A stretch of DNA of 64,000 bases. Origin: Impatiens glandulifera. Lineage: Eukaryota; Streptophyta; Magnoliopsida; Ericales; Balsaminaceae. The position numbers and the translations under genes are program-made. Under the pieces are notes generated by a model. The model searched no databases and was not told where the DNA came from. It worked only from the letters and a program-made list of their open reading frames with translations. Positions 10,019 through 22,456 of this stretch are shown here, piece by piece (positions within the stretch are counted from its first letter, which is position 1; every line of letters starts with the position of its first letter). The DNA lies in the NCBI RefSeq assembly GCF_907164915.1, contig NC_061870.1, forward strand, positions 5,732,273-5,796,272. The letters are read 5' to 3'.

Positions 10019-11277
10019 TGTTAGGATCGGGGACGCCCTTGGAGGACCGGGGTGTATTTTCCGGTTTCGGAAGGGTGACCGCTTACAACACACACACTAC
10101 TTGGTGATAGTCCGGTTAGAGACTAAAACCGTTCTCAGCACTGCACAACCTGTCACAGACTCTTGAACCGATGTTCAAGGGCGGAAGTGTCTGTTTCAGG
10201 TTGAAGCAACGTTTGCGACTTTTAGATGATGTTTAAGAAGGAGGATGTTTAACGAAAGTGAGTGACCGGTTTTGGAAGTATGGTTGGTTTGCGGTTTTAC
10301 GGTAAGACAGCGGAAAATGAAAGTGAAATGAAAGAACACAAGACAAGGGAATTTGTTTATGGATGTTCGGAGCAAACCCTCCTACGTCACCCCTTCTTCT
10401 CAGGTTATGAGAAGGATCTCCACTAACTCTTTAGAGTTACAGTTACACTTCCGGTCGAGCCCAACTTCGCTACTCGCCGGTTTACACCAAAACTCACGCT
10501 TTGATATAATACAACACAACACAATAATCACACACAGGGATTTCCGGTTTTGGGCAAACCGGTTTTAGAATATAACACTGTTTATCTCTCTAGAATTAAA
10601 TGCTTTTATACTTTATTTTCGTAATCCGTCACTTGCAGAACTGGCATTTAATGAAGACGATTGATCTTCCTTTTATAGCTGAAAGTAGCTAACGGCTACT
10701 TTCTTCTCTCACTTCTGGATTGGTTGATCGTCATCACGCCTGTTTGCAGAAGGGTTGCTTGCACGCTTCAACTTCCTCAGCACCTGGCGTTCATGCAGGT
10801 GACTCTGAGCGGATGATGACATAACCGGTTTTCAGATTGATACACGTGTTGAACATCCGCTACCGGTCGTCAGCATCGGATCACCAAGGCATCATTGCTT
10901 TCCTCCATGCTTCTGATCGGATCTGATCTTCTATTATTCTTTCGAGACACGTTTCTTCCGTCATGGTACGTCACTCTTTGAGATTTGAATTTTCTGACTC
11001 TTGAGCTGTACTTTCCGGTTTCTGTGTTTTATGCATTATGATCCGGTTGAAGTATGATTTGTTCTGTTCTTCGTTAGCCGGTTGCTTGAGATAGAAATAC
11101 CGGTTCCTGTGATCCTTTAACTTGATCACTTGACTCCGGTTTCGTTGAAGTGGTAACGACCATTTTCTGAACACCTGATTTCCGGTTCCGTTTTGTTCAG
11201 TACCTGCACATGAAATTTAACTTCTGTTTAGTTTATCTGGCCGGTTCCAAAAATTAATCTACTTAATTTTTCTATCA
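10019..11277 (-). repeat. 5' LTR of the Sirevirus-like element
   Basis: 1259 bp. On the plus strand it starts TGTTAGGATC and ends TTTTTCTATCA, so on the minus strand it runs TGATAG...CCTAACA. Length and sequence match the LTRs at 41083-42379 and 26740-28055. Contents on the minus strand: a CCGGTT-rich U3, an AACGG motif at 10688-10698, a TATA box CTATAAAAG at 10670-10677 and a conserved GACGTAGGAGGG block near 10385. The other LTR lies beyond the left edge. The element has inserted into the integrase region of an older copia copy, whose sequence resumes at 11278. Confidence 0.85.
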
Positions 11278-12324
11278 CTAAGAAGAATGTGTTATGTGGG
11301 GTTTCAAATGTGCACTTGAAGATATGTCCAGATTGTTTGGCTGGAAAACAGAAACGAGTGTCATTTAGATTATCTGAATCAAATAGAAAGTTAGAATTAC
11401 TAGACTTGGTGCATTCTGATGTATGTGGGCCAATGAAGTCAAGATCACTTCGTGGTGCATACTACTTTGTAACATTTATTGATGACTATTCCCGAAAGGT
11501 TTGGGCCTATACATTGAAGACGAAAGATCAAGTGCTAAACACATTAAAAGTGTTTCAAGCCTCAGTTGAGAGGGAAACTGGAAAAAAGGTGAAATGTATT
11601 CGAACATATAACGGGGGAGAGTACATTGGACCTTTTGATGATTATTGTCGACAACAGGGTATTCGTCACCAAAAATCGCCTCCGAAAACACCACAGTTAA
11701 ATGGATTGGCTGAAAGAATGAATAGGACACTGGTGGAAAGGGTGAGATATGTGCTTTCACAAGCAAAGTTGCCAAAATATTTTTAGGGTGAAGCATTGAG
11801 TACAGTAGTACATGTGTTAAATCTCACACCATGTGTTCCTTTAAACTTTGATGTGCCAAATCATGTTTGGAGTGGTACAAATGTTTCTTATGATCATCTT
11901 AAAGTATTTAGGTGTATGGTTTATGTTCATGTTCCCAAAGATGAGAGGTCAAAGCTGGAAGACAAGACCAAGAAGTGTGTGTTTGTCAGCTATGGACTGG
12001 ATGAGTTTGGATATCGGTTTTTTGATCCGGTTAATAAGAAGCTTATTCGTAGTCGTGATGCTATATTTATGAAGGATTATACCATTGAAGATATCAACAA
12101 GGTGGACGAGGTTGTTCCAACTCAAGTAAATGAGGAGATGGTTGAAGTGAATTCAATTCCAGTTGCTCCTAACTTGATAAACACCAACAAAGATCAAACT
12201 AAAAATTAAGGTATGGGTTTACATTCTGGTAATCCTTTAAATACTAATTATTTTGTTCATGTTGACTCTAGCAGTGAATCTAATGTTGGAAATGAAAATG
12301 ATCAAGGCAATGAAAATCAGCTGG
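11278..12324 (+). pseudogene. Older Ty1/copia integrase fragment
   Basis: Integrase of a copia lineage different from the Sirevirus-like family. Visible are the second half of the zinc finger (CPDCLAGKQ), core motifs HSDVCGP and DDYSRKVWAY, and NGLAERMNRTL. The second catalytic Asp is replaced by Tyr (RTYNGGEY instead of the usual RTDNGGE), and a TAG stop interrupts at 11784-11786. The frame then continues into the integrase C-terminal region (VFVSYGLDEFGYR) and stops at 12209. The remainder to about 12324 looks like more of the same protein. The left end was cut by the Sirevirus-like insertion at 11277. Confidence 0.8.
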
Positions 12325-13715
12325 TAAGCCTAAAAAGAATAGAAGACGTGCTCCTGAAGAACCTAAATCTCATGGAAAAATGTCTAAAAGAGGTATATTG
12401 ATGCATTGCACTAAATGTGGACAAGAAGGCCACAACAAGAGAGGATGTAAAAAAGGAAATGGTGGTGGCATAGCCAATGCTCCGCCAAGAAAAAATACAG
12501 GTAATTTAATGTTATGATTTTTTTTTTATGTAATCTGCATTTTCTTGTCTTACTATATTGATTTGATAACAATGGTACATGAACATCTACACATAATTAT
12601 AATGTTGTAAATACATCTATACATAGTAATGACGGTGTAGGTACATCCACACATATCCATGATAATGAAGGTACAACTATTAAAGTTAGTTTTATGGTGA
12701 AAGATTGAATATTTACATGGTTTATGTGATATGTAGTGAAAAGTTTTTTTTTTTTGATATCATACTTTCAAATTTTGTTATGATCTAATCTGTATTTGTT
12801 ACTTTAATCTATATTTTTCTTGTCTTTACTATATTTATCTTATGATGATGGAAACAACATTTACACAGAGCTATAATGGTGTAGACACATCTATATATAG
12901 TTATGATGGTGCAAATATATCCACACAGGTCTATGAAGCTGGAGGTACACTATTAAAGTTGGTCTTATGCTGAAAGAATGAATATATACGTGGTCTATTT
13001 GATATGTTGTGAAAAGTTTTTCTTGTTAATCTCACACTTTCAAAGATTTTGTTTTAACGTGCATTTGTTGTTTTAATCTATAATTTTCTTGTCCTTATTG
13101 CATTAATCTAAAATTGAATGTGCAGATACATTGGAACAAAACATTGTAAATGGTGGCATAACCAATACTCCTCAAAACAAAAATACAGGTTTTTCTTGTT
13201 TACCTTAATTTGCATTGTTTGCATAGCTATTACAATTGGTTTTATGGTGAAAAATGATTGTTTGTATTGTTACAAATGAGAATTTTATATAGTAATTAAA
13301 ATTATATTTGTGATTTGTAGTGAAGATATATTCTTGTATGGCTGATATTTTGTGTTGAATTATAAGAATATTTACACATAGTTATAATGGTGTAGGTACG
13401 TCCGCACAAGACTTGTTAAGACGAGAAAAAGGAAGAGAAAGTACAACCTTACATAGTGTTGGAAGAGGAAACACATTGTCATTAGGTGTGGGAAGAGGAA
13501 GAGGAAATACAACTTCACTAGGTGTCAGAAGAGGTAGAGGTCGAGAAAATGGAACGGTTGTAATTGGTGCGAAGAACTTACAACATGGTATTAGGCCACC
13601 AGGATTGATGTGGAGAGGTAACGAAGCACTCTCAACTAGACAATTACAAGAAAAGGTGAACGAGAAGAAAAGGAAATTGTATGGTCAAAGTAGTTCAACT
13701 TTTGGATACGAATAG
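12325..13715 (+). pseudogene. 3' end of a MuDR-type MULE transposase gene
   Basis: The first exon (about 12330-12500) encodes the basic tail and CCHC knuckle CTKCGQEGHNKRGC, the hallmark C-terminus of plant MuDR-like transposases after the SWIM domain. A small exon at about 13126-13189 and a last exon at about 13398-13715 encode an Arg/Gly-rich tail (GRGRGN repeats) ending at a stop at 13713-13715. The catalytic DDE domain is absent; copia sequence occupies the upstream side. Introns carry three related blocks (see the repeat at 12560-13410). It is a fragment, not a working transposase. Confidence 0.7.
12560..13410 (+). repeat. Three diverged copies of an intronic block within the MULE tail
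   Basis: Blocks near 12560-12760, 12850-13030 and 13200-13410 share the segments ATAATGGTGTAG, ACATCCACACA, TATTAAAGTTGGT-like and GTGAAAAGTTTTT. The last copy leads directly into the final exon (TACGTCCGCACAAG), so the earlier copies resemble dead duplicates of that exon-intron junction. Confidence 0.6.
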
Positions 13716-15599
13716 TTTTGGTTAATGGATTTGACGATAACTAATAGACGATGATTACTTTTTGTTATATCTTATGTTGGATGAAATAAATTGCTATATT
13801 TTGTAAGTATCTCGATGGAGTTTATGTAAGTGTCTAAATACTAGATTATTATATTTTGTAAGCGTTTTATGTTTATTATATAAAATAAGCTTAATTATAA
13901 GATCTCATTTGTTAACCTATTGAAAAGTTATGTTTATTAAAGGATTGTTTTGTTATGGCGTTAAGTATTTGTTAAAGTAATGAAGGAGAGATTAAATGCT
14001 TGTTATAGGTTTGGTTGTGGAATGAAGTATTTGTTAAAGTATTGAAAAGTGGGTAAAAATAGTAGATTTAATTGATAAATATTCTATATATTAAAATCAT
14101 GAAATTGAGAGAAAATACATATATCATTGTTTACTTAAAATACAATATTGAAGTGTAATGTTTTATTTTTAATTGTATTATTTCGTTTCCTATATAATTT
14201 ACTTAGAATACATTAAATACAAACATTAGAATACATTGAATACAAACATTAAGTAATAAAATAAACTCCAATAAATAACCATTAAATTCAAATTACAAAT
14301 TTTATTGACCGTATAGTTTTAACTAACTTGGAGTTCATCACAAATCTTACAATGTTGTATATTTCTATTTTTATTCTATTACAATACTAAGAACACTTTA
14401 AACATCAAATGTACTATGCATAAAAGAACTAAAAAAATATATTTGAAAAATTCCATTTTCAATAAGTAATATTCTCCAATTGATTAACTTTAGTCCAATT
14501 GATTCACTTTAGTGGAGAGCACCTGCAATTCTAACTCATTTATTAGTTCCTTTGTATTGTTTTCATTATCAGATATTATTATCAAATCAAAGTATTTCCG
14601 TCCAATGTCATTTTGCAATTATGAAAATAACAGATTAATAAGAATAGGATAATAAAAATGAGATTACTTCATAATGTTCAGTTGGTTAATTTATAAAAAC
14701 TTATAAATCTAAATACAAATAAGGACGACATTTATAAGTTATACATAAATAAATGTTTAAAATCAAAATTTGAACAGAGTTTGTAATAGAAAAATGACGG
14801 TTTTATCAACTTTATCTACATAGTGAAGTCTTGGATTAGATCTATGGCGAGCAAGCTCGGATTTCATAGCCACCGATCTCAAGCACAACCAAGAATTAGA
14901 TATATCCGACATGTGGGTATATCTATTAGTGTTAGTATCACTCATCTTCTTCCTCTTTAGAATGTCAAAACCTACACTTACTTTCACCACGTAACCTACA
15001 ACTTGCATTTTAGCTGCAATTTGAATAAACTTTTATTAGAGATAAATTAGGAGGAGATAAACATGTTTAACGAATGATATGGTTGGAGGTTGAAAAGGAG
15101 GAGGAGACCAACCTTATTCGTTTAGGATTCTATGAAGTTGCAGAGAATGAGACTGAGACTAGAGAAACATTGAGATTACAGTAGGATGACGGAAGGAGGG
15201 AAAAGGGGAGGAGCTGTTAATGTGCTGCTTACTGCATCGGTGCTTAAGAAGAAGGTGGTGGAGAAATCAAATCCGTTGAATTGAAGAAGAAGAAGAATAA
15301 GTTGGCAATGGCAGAAGCATTCACTCCATCTCCAGATCTCGTGGAGTCGGAGAGAGTGTGAGAAGTTGCATTTCGGATTAGATTTCGGCGTCACTATCTT
15401 TGGGCCACCTAAGCAATCACCATTTTTTTTTTGAATTTTAAACAGTCATTTTATTATAATATTTATTTATAAAATAATTTATGAGTTTATTCTATTAATT
15501 TACTCTATCTACATAGACTATTCTACCTTCATTGAGTCTACATACCTTTCTTTTTCACTGTCCAAACTGATAACTAGTTGAGGTGATCAAGTCTTGGAA
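13716..15599. other. AT-rich intergenic DNA
   Basis: No supported gene. Short frames at 14763-15008 and 15176-15394 (minus) have no recognisable domain, and their codon content looks like chance. Confidence 0.5.
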
Positions 15600-16430
15600 C
15601 GAATATAACGGGAAGAGAAAGAACCAGTTCACATCATCATCAATCATCAAAAACCTGAACAGTCAGGTAATGGGTAAGGCTATAGTTACACAGCAATCGC
15701 TATACAATTTCAACAAAGACTAACAATTAGAATTGGATTATCAGACTATGTTGTAATACAGCCAGTTTCAGAAAACAGTAACAGTTATCTAATTTAAGAA
15801 CAGAAAAGTAACAGCCTCTACTATATTTTAGTATGAGAATCACAGAATATAAAATTACTAAGAATAGTAACAATATCTACTATATTTCAGTATCAAAATC
15901 ACAGAATATAGAATTACTGAATTCAAGATCAAAGCAGCAAATATGATGGATATAATCCATAATTCTAATCGCACCTCTCGATGTGAATAAAATGATAGGA
16001 CCGAAATCCTACCTCACTTTAATTTGAAATGCAAGAAGTAGAAGAACCTATTTTCAATGAATACGAACAAGTCGCGACTCTAGAAGACGAACATCAACCT
16101 GTCGCGATTCCAGACGAACAGAAGCCCCACGACGCCACCCAAAGCGAAATGACGGATATCACAGGAAGAGAAAGAACCAGTTCATATCATCATCAATCAT
16201 CAAGAAACCTGAAACAGAACCAGTTCACATCATCATAAATCACCAAGAAACCTGAAACAGATGTGAAATTTGCATAGAAATAGTGGCATCGTAGGAATAG
16301 GAAGAATCAGTGAACATAATCATTGATTGTCAAAAACCTAAATCAGAAATGGTGGCGAATGTCCAGGAATAAGAAGAATTTGCTCAAATCATCATCAATT
16401 ATCAAAAAATATGAAACAAGAATGTGAAGT
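15600..16430 (+). repeat. Degenerate repeat cluster
   Basis: A segment of about 50-60 bp beginning GAAGAGAAAGAACCAGTTC and ending AAACCTGAA recurs at about 15610, 16160 and 16215, with weaker copies near 16300 and 16370. A smaller pair, CGCGACTCTAGAAGACGAAC and CGCGATTCCAGACGAACAG, lies at 16072-16125. No gene is supported here. Confidence 0.5.
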
Positions 16431-16779
16431 TTGACTAGAAACGGATCGGATTGAAATGAAGAAACTAAAGTTTGGGTGGATTTGGAAGAGAAGACCAAGA
16501 GAAGAGAAGACTAAGAAAAGAGAAGTTAACAGTCTGTTTGTTTTAATACAATTGTAATTTTTAATTTTGTTAGAAATTAAAAGGTGGATATTGACGTGGC
16601 AAATTAATTATACTATGTGTTGTCCACCTGTCAACATATTAACGGAGTTATAAATTCTGTCTATTATAGTGTAAATTTGACAAGAATGTTAAATGTTAAG
16701 TGTTAAAATAATATATTTTAAGTTAGATGATAAATATGAAAAATATTTTCGAGGAAAATTATAAATATGATAATCTTAT

Positions 16780-16830
<51 letters not shown>

Positions 16831-17291
16831 TTGAGATAGTAAAAGTGATTTGAGTGGTGGAGAGACAATGTTTGAAAGGGTGTTGTTATCTTATTATTGA
16901 AGAGAGAAAACAAGTAATAATGAGGATATGGGCTAATCAAACAAGTTTCCATTTTTGTTTAGATAATAGGATAAAATTAATTCTCGTCGTCACTTGCACA
17001 CATAATCATTGCGTTTAAAAATGTAAAAATTATCATAACTTTATATTTAAGACCATTTTTATTCACTTTAACTTGACAACTTATTGAAGAAAAAAAAAAA
17101 AAAAGAAAAAGAAAAAGAAAGGTTAGAAATGGATCTTACGACGTCGTACTATCTATGATCTTCTCATCTCCAAATTTGGAGAAAGGTTGACCACAGCGCA
17201 TACTCAAATAGGGAAAAACGACGAAGGAAGCATGACATAAACCTGTTCATCATCAGATATTAATAAGAAAGAGAGAGAAAGAGAATCTTCA
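16431..17291. other. Upstream region of the ENT gene, with (AT)n microsatellite
   Basis: Holds an (AT)22-type microsatellite at 16783-16826, a poly-A run at 17089-17104 and the perfect palindrome ACGACGTCGT near 17138-17147. The palindrome contains a GACGTC bZIP C-box core and lies about 150 bp before the ATG. No clear TATA box was seen. Promoter role is inferred from position. Confidence 0.4.
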
Positions 17292-18660
17292 ATGGGAATC
17301 GCAGGTGATGTTGACGGAAGAATCGCCGGAGATTCAGAGTCGGCTCGTCTTCTTCTCACATCGACCGACTCCAACTTGGATTGCAATTCCAAGATCCCAA
17401 ACGACTCCTTCCACTTGGCCTACATAGTTTACTTCACCCTTGGCGCTGGTTACCTCCTACCTTGGAACGCCTTCATCACCGCCGTTGATTACTTTTCTTA
17501 CCTATATCCCGATGCTCCCGTCGATCGGATCTTCGCCGTTGCATACATGGTTTTAGGTCTAATTTGCCTCCTCATCCTTGTTGCATTTTCTCATAAATCC
17601 GATTCATTTGTTCGAGTCAATGTTGGTCTTGCATTGTTCGTTGTTTCACTCCTCATTGTTCCGGTTATGGACCTTGTTTACATCAAGGGAAGAGTTGGTT
17701 TGTACGATGGATTCTATGTTTCTGTAGCGGCAATTGCCCTCTCCGGGATTGCAGATGCCCTCGTGCAAAGCGGAGTCATCGGCGCCGCCGGTGAACTTCC
17801 AGCTAGATATATGCAAGCTACTGTTGCCGGAACTGCAGCTTCAGGTACTCAGTCAGTCATTCATTCATTCATTCTCTCCCAATTGATTGATCTTATCGTT
17901 CCTTACTTAAAAAAATTGAATATAATTTGATGTTTAAGGTGTACTTGTTGCATTCCTGCGGGTCTTCACGAAAGCTGTATACCCACAAAATCCTGAAGGT
18001 CTAAGACAAAGTGCAAATCTCTATTTCCTCGTGAGCATAGTTGTGATGGTGATTTGCATAATCTTTTACAACCTGGCACATAGATTGCCTATCATCAAGT
18101 ATTACAATGACTTGAAGAAACAAGCTTTATTGGAGGAGAAAGCTAAAATGAGTTCCACTGTATGGAGATCAACTTTGTGGGATATTGTGGGTACAGTCAA
18201 ATGGTATGGATCTGCAACTTCCATCCTTTACATAGTCACATTGGCTATATATCCCGGTTACATTACAGAGGATGTTCATTCTGAAGCTCTCAAGGATTGG
18301 TATCCTCTGATTCTCATCACCTGCTTTAATGTGTTTGATCTTGTTGGTAAATCCCTTACTTCTCTATACATGCTGGAGAATCAAAAAGTTGCTATTGCTG
18401 CATCTTTTGCTAGACTCATCTTCTTCCCACTTTTCTTGGCTTCTTTGCATGGTCCTAAACTATTTCGGACTGAAATTCCTGTCACTTTGCTCACTTGTTT
18501 GTTGGGTCTTACAAATGGTTACTTGACAAGTGTTTTGCTCATCTTAGCTCCAAAGACCGTTCAACTACAACACTCCGAGACTGCTGGGGTAGTTATGGTT
18601 TTGTTCTTGGTTATTGGCTTGGCATCTGGTTCTATTCTTTCTTGGTTTTGGGTTGTTTGA
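17292..18660 (+). CDS. ENT1: Equilibrative nucleoside transporter, ENT1/ENT8 type
   Basis: Two exons, 17292-17844 and 17939-18660, joined at GCTTCAG/GTACTC and TTTAAG/GTGTAC within a Gly codon, give 424 aa. ENT proteins move nucleosides across membranes with 11 transmembrane helices; plant ENT1-type members are proton-coupled and reported on the plasma membrane and tonoplast. Visible features are a soluble N-terminus of about 45 residues, then FTLGAGYLLPWNAFITAVDY in helix 1, the motif AVDRIF-type loop and repeated hydrophobic segments. The long hydrophilic loop between helices 6 and 7 (HRLPIIKYYNDLKKQALLEE) lies near residues 230-260, and the protein ends in a short hydrophobic C-terminus. 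Length fits the family (about 400-450 aa). The frame is intact and looks functional. ENT1 versus ENT8 is not certain. Confidence 0.9.
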
Positions 18661-19120
18661 AAATTCAACTTGTATCATTGTATCTGTAAATCACGAAACA
18701 CTTTTCCTTCCTTCGTTGTTATCAAATTGGAACCAAAAGCTCATATTCATTTGATAAAATCATCTTCAAATACTATACGTACAGTCAATTTGGAAACTGT
18801 TATTTATAGAAAGATTGTCAAAATTATCAAAGTGTTTTTTTTCCTTTTCTTTTGGTATATATAAATCGATCATTATTCATGTTTACTCTTTGAAAGAGTA
18901 TAACAATCCAAAATCCTATAAGTTAATCTTTATTATGATTATTGACATAACAAATGTAAATTTGACGCCACAAAATGATGGATAACAAGACCTATGATCC
19001 CATGGAAACACATTATGAGCTTCCATTAAAAATAACAACACTGTTGACACAGAACTCTGTTTAGCCCATTCCATAGAAACACAATATTATGATCTGGTTA
19101 CATATATGATAAACTAGCTT
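18661..19120. other. 3' regions of the convergent ENT and RlmN-like genes
   Basis: 460 bp AT-rich spacer between two genes that converge. It should hold both polyadenylation regions. No other feature seen. Confidence 0.5.
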
Positions 19121-22100
19121 TTAAAGTGAGAGAACTTTCTGGAATTGAGGTGGAACACGTAGCAAAGGAGCGTGGATCTCACCAAGTGTTCCTAGCTGCC
19201 CGCATGCAGCCATTTGGTCATCGCCTTTACTGAACCGCATTAGAACAACACAACCCGCCTCAGCTAGAATATTCCGAAACTCTATTATCTTCTCATCCTT
19301 AGTCGGTCTAAATCGTGATCCTGAATGAGGGTTGAATGCAATCAGGTTTATCTTGCAAGGAATTCCTTGGACAAGATCAACAAGCCTTTTGGCATCATCT
19401 ACACTGCATAAAACAACAAAGCAAATCCATAATGTGAATGTGTGTCCTCCAATCAAATGTATTTATACAAGCAATGTTTATTTAAGGAATGATTTTATTA
19501 TATATTTAAAGAATATAAATGATCTCATGAATGCAGCCCTAAAAAGCAAAAGAAAAATACTTTACAATGTCTTCAGGAATTAAGCAATAGTCCAAAAGAC
19601 AGTATAGTCTCCATTTTGAAAACACATTGATACAAAAAAAAAAACAATATTTTTTTTTGATAAATCCAAAAGACTTATCTGGATCAGATTATGATTGGAA
19701 AATAAACTAGTCACAAATTCAAAAATTATTTGTCGAAGTTTCTCATCATGTATATATACTAGATAAAACTAAGTTAGAATTTATCAGACCTGTCATTAAT
19801 TCCTGCAAGCATCACGTATTCGAACAGAACTTTATACTTTTTCTTGGTCTGAAGTTCTTCCCGAAGAGTCTCAAGAAGCAATCTCAAGTTATACTTTCGA
19901 TTGATTGGCATAATCCAATTCCTAACCTATGATAAGATATATATATATAAATGATGAAAGTTATTTTCCCCCCCAAAAAAAGAAAAAGATTCATAAAATT
20001 ATAACACAATTAGTAGTGTTTTAAACAACAAACAAACACAAGGCTAAGCTGGACAATAATGATTACCTCATCAGTGGTTGCATTTAAGCTTACTGCCAGA
20101 GAACAATTAGATTCTTGAAGAAATTGCCTAAGCTGAGGAACTAGTCCACTGGTTGAAACAGTGACCTTCCTTGGACTAAACTGAAGGCCTTGTTCATGAA
20201 CCATTATATCTGCAGCTTTTATAACATTCTCAATGTTATGAAATGGCTCTCCCATTCCCTACATGAGAATAGTTATTACCAGTCTTTATATAAAAGGAAG
20301 AACACAACAACAATATATAGTTATAACCCACCATGAACACAACATTTGAAATGGAGACAGCTTCACTAGAAACCAGCTTTCGTGCAAATACAGCCTGATC
20401 TACTATCTCAGCAGCAGTTAAATTTCGTTTCAAACCCATCCTGAAAGTTAAAGGTCAATGCAATGCTGAAAACGATTTGATATCTTCGATACTGTGGAGC
20501 AAAGACTATGAGAAAGACAACTTGCCTGCCTGTGTAGCAAAATTGACAGTTCATGGCACATCCCACTTGACTTGAAACACAAACAGTTGTTCGTCCTCTA
20601 TCACAAGGTATAACTACCGTCTCAATCACTTGTCCATCTACCAATGTGAATAAAATCTGCAACACTCTGCGAGATCAAAATCATTGAGAAGAACCTCAAG
20701 GCTGAATTTGAATTGGGATTAGAATTTCAATTCCAATGCTAAATTCTTATGTTTTGAGTAACCATAGAATTAGAATTCATAAAAAAAAACAAAATTCTTC
20801 ATTTATTTTATTACAAATAAGTTATTTGAAATAACAAAATTAATAAAAGATTTTTAAGGGTCTTACCCATTATTGAGATTTTACTTGACTATTACTAATT
20901 ATGTGTGTTATTGGAGCTACTTTGCTATTTCAGGTACAAATAAGATATTTTTATTAGAGTACTTCTTTGTATCGTTTGTAATAATAGTTGACGATGAACA
21001 GTTACCAGTCCAGGATACATCCCGCCAGAACTTTGTATCTGTTTTGATAATTCAATAAAAATCTCTTGTTCTTGTTTGCCTGCTTTCCATTTAGCACACC
21101 CAGGGTTCATCTTCGATTTTGTACACCATTTTGAAAAAAAATGTTGGTGTGTTGAACATAGGCCTCAACTGAAAGTGTTAGCTCGACAAGAGACCTAGAG
21201 GACTGAATCCCTATAACCCCACCCCAAATTGTCTAGTTGTAATTTCAATTCAACAATAAATAAAAATAGCCCAAGAGAAATACGTACAAATTGATAACCT
21301 TGTGAAAAACTCCTTGCTTTCCATATTACATAATAGTTTTCGTCTGCATTTCTAAGCAATTAAATCTGGGAACCAAGTGAAACGATGAGTATAAAAGATT
21401 TTGTGCACCTTTCTAGTGCCATCCGTAGCTGTACGAATGTCTTTCAAAGACAATGCCCTAAACTCAGCATGGTTATCCAACATCTTCTTGAACTCACGGT
21501 TTAAACCTAAATAATTGTGGTTAACAGTTAAAGATAATACTTTTACTGCAAAGTAATAGTTATTAGTATTGAGATCCAGAACAGAAGCAGGCTCAAGAAG
21601 AAACAAGGGCAAGCTAGTGAGTACAAATATAAGATGACTGAATGAATACCAACCTTCTAATTCATCAACACTAAGCGCCCAAATATCATCCCCATACAGA
21701 CGCTTCCATAACATTAATGCCTGACCAGGCCTGTATCCATACGACTGAACCCATTTCTGTTTCAATATTTGAGCGTCAGTGAATGACCAAAATTGCATCT
21801 AAGTTTCACTCATGGCACCATTTAATCTCGAGAAAAAAGTGATGGACATAGATTAAGATGGATTCAAAGAAAATATGTATTGTACAGATCTGTCCATGAG
21901 TGCATAAATCATAAACATAGCAGGCAATATTTTCAAATTATGACCTTTTCATATATGGTTGGACAATTTTCTACATAAACCATCTAAAGTAAGTAGGAAA
22001 TAACAGCATTAGGGGTTTGCATTCACACAAACAAAACACTCAAAAGCAACCACCAGTTCATAGAAAATCATAAGCTAACGAATTTTGGCATAGAAGTTAC

Positions 22101-22456
22101 TTGCAGAAATATAGAAAAAAAGGCAAACAAAGAAATGAGAAGGTATTGGCCTCCGTACTTCAAGTTCAGCGTATCTCATTCCTTTAAGCATCATCTTCTT
22201 CGAATTTTTCTGAACAATTTCATTCTCGCCGCCTCCTTGCAGGAATTTTCCAACAGGTGATGAATGAATAAAAAAAAATCACAAACAGCAGAGGCCCATA
22301 GGTATACAACTTACCAGTGGTGAGGAATGAGGAATCTCTGTTATAGGAGAGAAGGATTGAGGAATAACGGGCAGATGGCAAAGACCGGCGGCGAAAGCAG
22401 AGGAGAGGGATGAAGCCGAGCCGCAGCGTCGGGTTAAGACAAGTGAAGGGGGACAT
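19121..22456 (-). CDS. RlmN-like radical SAM rRNA/tRNA adenine C2-methyltransferase, nine exons
   Basis: Exons by splice sites and phase: 22456-22315, 22235-22159, 21756-21654, 21506-21409, 20656-20526, 20440-20332, 20258-20067, 19926-19790 and 19403-19121, giving 423 aa. Bacterial RlmN methylates C2 of adenosine 2503 in 23S rRNA (and A37 in some tRNAs) with SAM and a 4Fe-4S cluster. The cluster motif CAMNCQFC is in exon 5. The two catalytic cysteines are seen in VCVSSQVGC (exon 5) and AACGQL (exon 9). GMGEPFHN and SLNATTDE bind SAM in the family. Residues 1-45 are rich in Ser/Arg and lack acids, as in a plastid or mitochondrial transit peptide. The ATG at 22456 is chosen because the upstream frame has only a TTG. 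Intron 5 has a GC-AG boundary. Compartment is inferred. Confidence 0.88.

Noticed and set aside
16029..16238. 69-aa frame with acidic and Gln-rich sequence
   Set aside because: Falls in a degenerate repeat cluster and has no recognisable domain or splice context.
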